A stretch of DNA of 64,000 bases from Neurospora crassa OR74A (taxonomy: Eukaryota > Ascomycota > Sordariomycetes > Sordariales > Sordariaceae): assembly GCF_000182925.2 (NCBI RefSeq), contig NC_026503.1:1-64000 (forward strand), in the 5' to 3' direction. The notes beneath the pieces were generated by a model. It did not search any database and had not been told where the DNA came from. It was given only the letters and a program-made list of their open reading frames with translations. The position numbers and the translations under genes are program-made. Within the stretch, counting starts at the first letter, position 1, and each line of letters starts with the position of its first letter. Below are positions 57,812 to 64,000 of the stretch, piece after piece.

Positions 57812-60112
57812 ATGGCTGCCCTTCTCTCCTGTCGTGGGGTTCGAGTTCCTTCTCCGAAATCTCGACGACTAGCCTCCGCCGTCAACAAGCTCCAGAAGCT
57901 CCCCCATTCTACGACCCAAACAGCAAAACCCATCTCAGCAATTCCATACCCAGGCAACTTTGCCCACCATGGATTCGGTCACCAACTTGACGGACCTCGA
58001 CAGCCCCTCGAGCAAGATGAGCTCCTCCTCCTCCGAACCCTTCTCGCAAGACCCGTCGTCGCAAAGAAGCCACCTGTGACAAAACGGTCGCCTTGGATAG
58101 ACGGCTTCACCGCGGCCTTCAGACAACCCCACAAAATGCTCACTTATTTCAAGGAGAACAAACTCGAGATCCTTCAACTTCCACCAACAGCATTCAGCGA
58201 ACTTCTCCGCTCCGTTGACCCCGTCGAAGCCGTTCACAAAGACCAAGATCCGTTAGGAGACATATGGGTCGACCCAGCCATGGCCGATTGGTCCCCTTTG
58301 GGGGCTCTGGTCAATAATTACGGCGTCAGAAAAAGAAACACCGACCTTTACCCCCTAGTTCACGAAGCTGCCTTTCGTCGATTCCGCTCGGGTTCTCCCC
58401 TTCTTTTGTCCGACTACAAAGTCCTGCTGCGATGCGCCGGATCGATTTCGGACCCCCTCTTGGCTCGCAAGATCTGGTTCCACATGAACGTCTCTGAAAA
58501 GATGTGGGAGCGCCAGACGGACCTGTATGCCGAATTTCTCAAGGCCCGGTTCTTGACGGAACCGTTGTATACCCAACACAACCGGCATGACTTCCGCGTC
58601 AAGCCTGTAAACCTCTTTCCCGAGCAGCGGTTTCTGCCGTACTTCACGCCTGACAACTTGTCTCAGCTGCGACAGATGAACTTTGACAAGACCAACAAGC
58701 GGCTGGACAGGTTTGGGCAGAATCCTGGCGCAGAGCACAAGGTGGATTATCTGATGAGGATGTTACGGCGGACTTCACCCGTCGATCTCGTCTTTGGCAC
58801 CGCGCGAAACCGGTTACATCTACTGTCAGAAGAGTTCGTCTGCGCTGCTCTCATCGCCTACGCCAGGACAGGGGTAATGGAAGACGTACAGTCCGTTCTA
58901 TACTTTAACTACAAGATTGATGTCTCTGGCTCCATCGAAACCGGCGACTTGAAGATCACCGGCGGGCGGCGAGACTTTCTGCCTGGCTCGCCCATGGCTC
59001 CTACCACCCGTCTTTTGCAGACAATCGCCACCTGTTATGGGTCGAACGGCATGATAGCCATGGCGTGCAAGATGCTCGACCACGTTTCTGCCGTGTACCG
59101 CCTTTCGATTCCCCCATCAGTCTGGTTCGAACTGCTTGAATGGGCCTACATTCACACCTCTCCTCGGGCGGCAAAAGAGTGGAAGATCGTTTCGATCCCC
59201 GGCCGCCGACTACACCGCAACGCAGTTCAACTAATCTGGGACACTATGACCTCCCCTCCTTACAACGCCACACCCGGCTTCCCGCAATACAAAATATACG
59301 TCGAATGGCTGATCAAAAACAACAAGATCGAGCGCGCCATACAAATTATGCTCGACCTCGAGCCTGTCTACCGCAAGCAAGTGGAAGAGCTACAATCCCT
59401 CTACCCCTTGCACGCTCTCGACCAAGCAGCCTTCAGCCACTCCCCAGCGCACGACACCCTCCTCTGGGAGAAAACCCTGCTCCGGAAAGACTACATCGTC
59501 CACACCTTTGCCAAGTGGTCCTCCCTCCTCTTCAAGCGCATAAAATCCCCCGTCCATCTCCCCGGTCCCAACAAACCCACGGCCAAGGTCAAGATCTTCC
59601 CCTCCCACGACATCTCCACCCGTCTGATTCCGCAACTCATCCATGCCTTCCCAGGCCTGTTGCCCGATACGATTCACTACGAGATTCCCACGGGCGTAGT
59701 GCGTTTTAAGCGCGGGGTGGGAGCGCCGCAAGGGTTCAGAGCGGAAAAGAGGTGGACCGAAGTCCGCAAGGCGGCGGTGGTGAGTATGGATTTGAGGTCA
59801 GAGACTGCGAGGGGGTTCAATAGACTGCGAGAACAGAGTTTGGACCTTCTCAAGGCGGAGAAGTTGCAGAGGGCGGCGGGCGAGACGGTGGAGACGTTGA
59901 GGCCGAGGGCGGTGAAGAGGGAGGGTTTGGAGCAGATGGTGGAGGAGATACTAGGGATGGATGAGATGGCACGGAGGGAGAAGGAAGAGGAACAAAGGCA
60001 GATGGAGCAAGGTGTGATGGGTGAGGTAAGACGGAAGGGAAGGAGTATCGAAGAAGAAGGGAAGAGGCTGGAGAGAAAGAGGGCAGAGATGGTGTTGAGG
60101 TTGTTGACGTAG
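57812..60112 (+). CDS. PPR-like mitochondrial gene-expression factor
   Basis: Single exon, 766 residues. The N-terminus (MAALLSCRGVRVPSPKSRRL) is basic with no acidic residues for the first 60, as in mitochondrial presequences. The body is alpha-helical with diverged helical-hairpin repeats, such as LSDYKVLLRCAGSISDPLLARKIWFHM, EFVCAALIAYARTGVMEDVQSVLYF and QYKIYVEWLIKNNKIERAIQIMLDL, typical of pentatricopeptide-type proteins. The last 120 residues are strongly charged. It resembles the fungal mitochondrial ATPase-expression (ATP13/Aep2-like) factors that stabilise or activate translation of a mitochondrial mRNA, but I cannot name the target. Start is the first ATG in a good context. Confidence 0.72.
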   Translation: MAALLSCRGVRVPSPKSRRLASAVNKLQKLPHSTTQTAKPISAIPYPGNFAHHGFGHQLDGPRQPLEQDELLLLRTLLARPVVAKKPPVTKRSPWIDGFTAAFRQPHKMLTYFKENKLEILQLPPTAFSELLRSVDPVEAVHKDQDPLGDIWVDPAMADWSPLGALVNNYGVRKRNTDLYPLVHEAAFRRFRSGSPLLLSDYKVLLRCAGSISDPLLARKIWFHMNVSEKMWERQTDLYAEFLKARFLTEPLYTQHNRHDFRVKPVNLFPEQRFLPYFTPDNLSQLRQMNFDKTNKRLDRFGQNPGAEHKVDYLMRMLRRTSPVDLVFGTARNRLHLLSEEFVCAALIAYARTGVMEDVQSVLYFNYKIDVSGSIETGDLKITGGRRDFLPGSPMAPTTRLLQTIATCYGSNGMIAMACKMLDHVSAVYRLSIPPSVWFELLEWAYIHTSPRAAKEWKIVSIPGRRLHRNAVQLIWDTMTSPPYNATPGFPQYKIYVEWLIKNNKIERAIQIMLDLEPVYRKQVEELQSLYPLHALDQAAFSHSPAHDTLLWEKTLLRKDYIVHTFAKWSSLLFKRIKSPVHLPGPNKPTAKVKIFPSHDISTRLIPQLIHAFPGLLPDTIHYEIPTGVVRFKRGVGAPQGFRAEKRWTEVRKAAVVSMDLRSETARGFNRLREQSLDLLKAEKLQRAAGETVETLRPRAVKREGLEQMVEEILGMDEMARREKEEEQRQMEQGVMGEVRRKGRSIEEEGKRLERKRAEMVLRLLT

Positions 60113-60435
60113 GTGGTTTTGAGGTTGGACGGGCTGTGTCCGAGGCTGAACAGCAAGGGCGCATGGGCTGGTTGCAGTATTGGTATTTTCTCTTGGCTGT
60201 GGTGGATTTGGAGGGGGATTACGACTTGATGAGGAAAAGTGTTTTGCCAATATAGATACCCGAAGAGCGCATGTTTTTTCCAAACTGCCGACGCCCTGAT
60301 GCTTTCTTTCCATAGGAGCTTCCTCCCCCGTTAACTATACTCATCTCTTCGGCTATAGCCGCCGTTTCCGATCTTTCCGTCCTAACCAACATTAGAAAGC
60401 AATCCTCATTCATCCCCATCACTCATTGAGGAATC
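60113..60435. other. Convergent 3' region, nothing seen
   Basis: 323 bp between the stop codons of the PPR-like gene and PIG-L. No motif beyond ordinary 3' UTR sequence. Confidence 0.7.
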
Positions 60436-61481
60436 TTAGTTGTCGGCCGTAGCTGGCTGAACAACCTCCCTGAACAAACTATTCACATACATATACCTAC
60501 TCAGGCCAATCCACCCATACCTGAACCACCTCATCTGGCTCACATGTGCCTTGGTCATGGCCGCCCACGCCTTGTCCACACTCGCCCATCCCTCGCCAGG
60601 AATAAGGTTGTTCATAAACACCAAGCCGCCCGGCCTTTCGTGTTTGTCCTTTTTCGTGATACCCGCTGACCATGCCCATTCCAACAGTGTAGGAAGGGCG
60701 TCCAGGATCCCGCTATATTTGCGCGGCAGAGAGAGCGTGGGAAGTGTGTAAAGATCCACCTGCCCCTGCCCCTTTTCCTTGTTCTTCCCGGCCGTAGCAG
60801 CCAACAACTGACTCACAAACAACCTAGCGCCATGGTAGAGGGAAATGTGATTTGGATGTCCCGAGATTCCGTGCTTGTCGAAAGTGATGATGGTGTCGAT
60901 TGTGGCCTTCACTTCCGCCTTTCCAGCACCTCCCTTGTTCTTGGATGATCGCGAGGCGCTGGCAGAAGCGATGTTGGTGGTCTCTTTGAGTTCGGGAGCG
61001 AAAGCCGAGGCTAGCAAGTGGGAAATGCGCTCGGGGTCCCAGGATGTAGTCATGCTATCGGGGAAAAAGGGCGAGTCGATCACAAAGACGTCGGAGGGGG
61101 AGCGGAGGCCGAGGTAAGTGCCGGAAGTGGCGAGTTCGCGCTTGCGCGTGGGACCGAGGCCTTCGGCATCGCCTGTTGTTCGGGGCTGGTTAGCAATTGT
61201 TGGTGGGAAGGCAGAAAAAGATGGGCAAAGGTCGGATGGACGGAATAGGAGCACTTACCGCTGCTCAAACACAGAATCTTGATATGGTTGCCCGTCTCCG
61301 GCCTCGTGAGCGCCAGCACGGTCGGCGCAAAGAACATGGCCTCATCGTCCGGGTGGGCAATCAGCAGGCATATGCGCTTGTTGCGCAGGACGGGGAAACG
61401 TGTGGCGACGATGGAGACGGTGTAGATGTAGAGCGAGGGGATCACCACGGCGGCCAGGCTGAGGGCTGTTAGCCAGTTCAT
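60436..61481 (-). CDS. GlcNAc-PI de-N-acetylase (PIG-L/GPI12)
   Basis: Exons 61481-61259 and 61172-60436 on the minus strand encode 319 residues. A single N-terminal membrane anchor (LSLAAVVIPSLYIYTVSIVA) is followed by the metal-binding motif AHPDDE at residues 42-47 and, later, TFDKHGISGHPNHISLYHG, whose His residues complete the active site of the PIG-L family. FPDSMTTSWD and YLGLRSPSDV fit too. It removes acetate from GlcNAc-phosphatidylinositol on the cytoplasmic face of the ER, the second step of GPI-anchor synthesis, needed for wall proteins. An inserted Lys/Ser/Ala-rich loop (about 160-185) is low in complexity. The 86-nt intron has a GTAAGT donor. The length is a little above the 250-300 usual for the family. 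Confidence 0.95.
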
Positions 61482-61919
61482 GGCGGCGCTGGCTGTTGTT
61501 GGCGACCGGGACTTGGTTGGACTCGGATGATGGCCGGAAGAAGTTGGGGTCGTAGCGTCATGACGCGGTGGTGAGTGGTGGCAGCGGGTGATCCCCTGAA
61601 GCTTGGGCGCTATTCGTGGTGTGGATGTGAGGCAAGCAGGGCGGGGATATCTTTATTTTATCGAGGTCCCGCTCGGGCCCGTTTCCACTTGGGAGATGGC
61701 GGGCCCGGGCCCGGGTCAGTTATGTACAATGGATACTATCAGGTGCCTGTACTGTTCTCCAGCACAAGTGGACGTTAACGGACTTCTCTATATACTTACA
61801 GCAGCTGGGCGGGTTAAGAATCCGGGTAGGGTGTTAGTATCTTTCGCGGGCGCTCTCCACGTAAAAGGTTCTCGCACTACCAGTCTGCTAACGCACGGAC
61901 TGAAACCAGGGTTTTCGCC
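61482..61919. other. Boundary between genes and right AT-rich block
   Basis: Base composition changes here from genic to AT-rich. A GC-rich palindromic patch (GGCGGGCCCGGGCCCGGG) lies at about 61698-61715, preceded by GCTCGGGCCCG at 61671-61681. No gene seen. Confidence 0.6.
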
Positions 61920-64000
61920 CGCAAAAGAATTATTAGTACTATTTAAATTTCACGCTTTTTCTATTAGTACATTCCTATACACCTATTTTTCGCGCCTTCG
62001 TATACTTTTCGTATAATTAATCAATAATATTAACAGCCAAACCTCCGATATACCTCCTCGATATTCCCGTACAATTATTACAAACCCTATAAATCCTCCT
62101 TCGTATACTAAAGGGAGGTTATAAAGAGTTGTAAATAACTCCCAAACTTTATATTATACTACTTACTACGAGAATAAATCTATTTCAACCTTCTATTTTA
62201 GTACCCGTAATACGCCTTATAGAATATACGTTCTATATACCGATATTGTAAGGACTTTATATATATAGTAGCAGACCGAGCGGTAAAAAGTTCAAGTAAA
62301 AGCGGACCGAGCAGCAGTAGTATAAGGAATACCCAATTTAATTGTAGTAAATGTATAGGGGTTATAGCGAAGGGAACCAAATATTTGGATCCCTCTTAAT
62401 AGTATTTAAGCCACCCCTTACGCCGATTTAGGCCCTATAAACGTTATATATAAATCTTACAGTACGAAATATTAATTAAATAAACGGTTTACTATCCGTA
62501 TACCCCTTTTTCGGCTATTAAATTCCTACTAACCCCTAATAAGGGCACTTCTATAAAAAATCCCAAATTTAGTAGCTACTATATATAGGAAGATATTAAT
62601 TTAGAACTATAGAAACCGCTACCTACTTTCTTATATTCGTTACTAAAAGGTAACAATCAACAGGCCTAAAACTTCTAAAATAAACTACGGCACTATAATA
62701 ATACCTTTACTTTTATATTTATACAATATACTAAGAAACCGTACAATAGTAGTAACAGGCCTAAAGACTTCTAAATATAAGGCGCTTTATACTACTATTA
62801 TAGTCCTTTACAATCTAGACCGGGCTAATTTCCTAAATATACCTAATTATATATCTATAACCTAATAATCCTGGATACTACGTAAATTCAAATTAGCTAT
62901 CGCTTACAAGCCTTTACGGACTTAAATTTTAAATTCGTAGCGGATTTTACCTCTTTTCTATATTATAACAATCTATACGTAGAATAGTATAATACTATTA
63001 AAGAGCGTTTAAATATTTATTAGATAAATAACGTTTAAATTGAAATAAATATATAAATATATTTATAGTTAGTAGTTTAGTAAGGTATTAATTGGAGGCG
63101 TAAAAACCTTCCTATAATTAATAAAATAATTATAATCCTCCCTAATATATTTAATAAATAGGATAGGGTACGGGAGGACGGTACAATTAGCTCCGTACGG
63201 TTTATTATATTTAATAAACGTAGTTCTAACCGGTTTTAATACATTCTAGTAACCTATAGTATATACTTTCCTTTAGTATACCCATTAATATTTCCTTATA
63301 GGGACTACGGCTTCCACTTTATACTAAGAAAGACGGTTTACAATCTACGTAAAGACCTTCGAATAAAGTGGAATAAGTAGTATCGGTACTGTTTATTCCC
63401 GCGCATAGGCTAAGAGGATATCCCCTTTCTATTTAAATATTTATTTTAGTAATAGTTAATAAACGTATATACTGTAAACGATTAGAATAAATTAGATTGG
63501 TTCCGGTACTACTAGACTAAAATCCGAGTAGAATTGTACCAATATTTAACAGATTAGATTTATATTGTAGATACCTAAGAAATTGATAGCCGTACTACCT
63601 CAAATATCGGCCAGAGAGTTATCCTTCCCGCAAATTATACTAATAATACCTATTACTAAACCAAATATTATTAGAACTCTATAATTATTACCCATAAATT
63701 TAATAAACTAACGTTCTTTATTATAATAACTATAAACTTATACTAGCCGGAAGTATAAATTAAACTGAATAGTCTCAATTATATAGAGCGCCCGGATATT
63801 GTAAGCCGAATATTCAATTTGAAGGCGAACGCACTGATAAAGGAAATAAAGGACGGTCTTTTCAATATATATACAAGTATTATATAGACTTTAGAATTCT
63901 AGAAACGTAGCCTTCTATATTAGTATATATTGGTATTCTTGGATATAAAGTCCTAGTAGGCTTATTTAAAATTGTAAGTAATAGATTACATTATCCGAAT
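61920..64000. repeat. AT-rich DNA with RIP character (right block)
   Basis: Two kilobases of TA-rich sequence, with stops in all frames and no frame above 60 codons, of the same kind as 181-9150. It continues past the window edge. Presumably an old transposon or other duplicated DNA changed by RIP; no family could be recognised. Its presence 60 kb from the telomere makes the gene block between the two AT-rich blocks an island. Confidence 0.82.

Noticed and set aside
1-64000. Dispersed 5S rRNA genes, typical of Neurospora
   Set aside because: I looked for the conserved internal control region (GTGGGTGACC-type words) on the sequence and found none that could be folded as 5S rRNA.

Overview
The window is one end of a filamentous ascomycete chromosome, most likely Neurospora (N. 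crassa or a close relative). It opens with a tract of CCCTAA repeats, the C-strand of a TTAGGG telomere, at bases 11-180. The genes have short introns (about 46-200 nt) with GTRNGY-type donors and CTRAY-type branch sites. Two blocks (181 to about 9150, and about 61920 to 64000) are extremely AT-rich, almost free of long open frames and full of TpA, as expected of DNA mutated by RIP. The naming of Neurospora rests on this pattern and on gene content, not on a database search.

Layout. 1-180: telomere. 181-9150: RIP-type subtelomeric DNA with relics of mobile elements, including one LTR-like fossil (8484-8822) and a GC-rich island (6664-6890). 9651-21687: a DUF676 lipase-like membrane protein, a secreted HNH nuclease, a CBM1 cellulose-binding secreted protein (minus), a Gln-repeat protein with a Cys-rich tail, a type II membrane O-fucosyltransferase-like protein (minus) and the WD40 ribosome-assembly factor Rrb1. 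23479-30390: a 1706-residue hybrid histidine kinase and an aldo/keto reductase with an 11-nt microexon. 31600-31686: an intron-containing tRNA-Thr(CGT). 32908-37073 (minus): a secreted AA7/BBE-type FAD oxidase and an NDUFAF6-like complex I assembly factor. 37878-41707: the RAD5 orthologue (mus-41 in N. crassa). 41708-49404: a 7.7-kb stretch with no convincing gene. 49405-55776: an alpha-arrestin and a GTPBP1/2-type GTPase. 56386-61481: LSM3 (minus) with an unexplained in-frame downstream reading frame, a PPR-like mitochondrial expression factor, and PIG-L/GPI12 (minus). 61920-64000: more RIP-type DNA.

The genes form no single pathway. Several near the telomere are secreted or wall/biomass-related (nuclease, CBM1 protein, oligosaccharide oxidase). 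The others are core functions: ribosome assembly, post-replication repair, complex I assembly, U6 snRNP, mitochondrial gene expression and GPI-anchor synthesis. Threaded between them is a small family of non-autonomous DNA transposons (MITEs): three copies of 276-285 bp and one 83-bp derivative, all with CAGTCC-type inverted ends flanked by TA. One copy lies in the divergent promoter between mus-41 and the NDUFAF6-like gene. I saw no CRISPR array, no operon-like structure and no obvious new multigene defence or metabolic cluster. The strongest candidates for something new are the reading frame behind the LSM3 stop codon, the MITE family, and the repeat protein with the Cys-rich tail.
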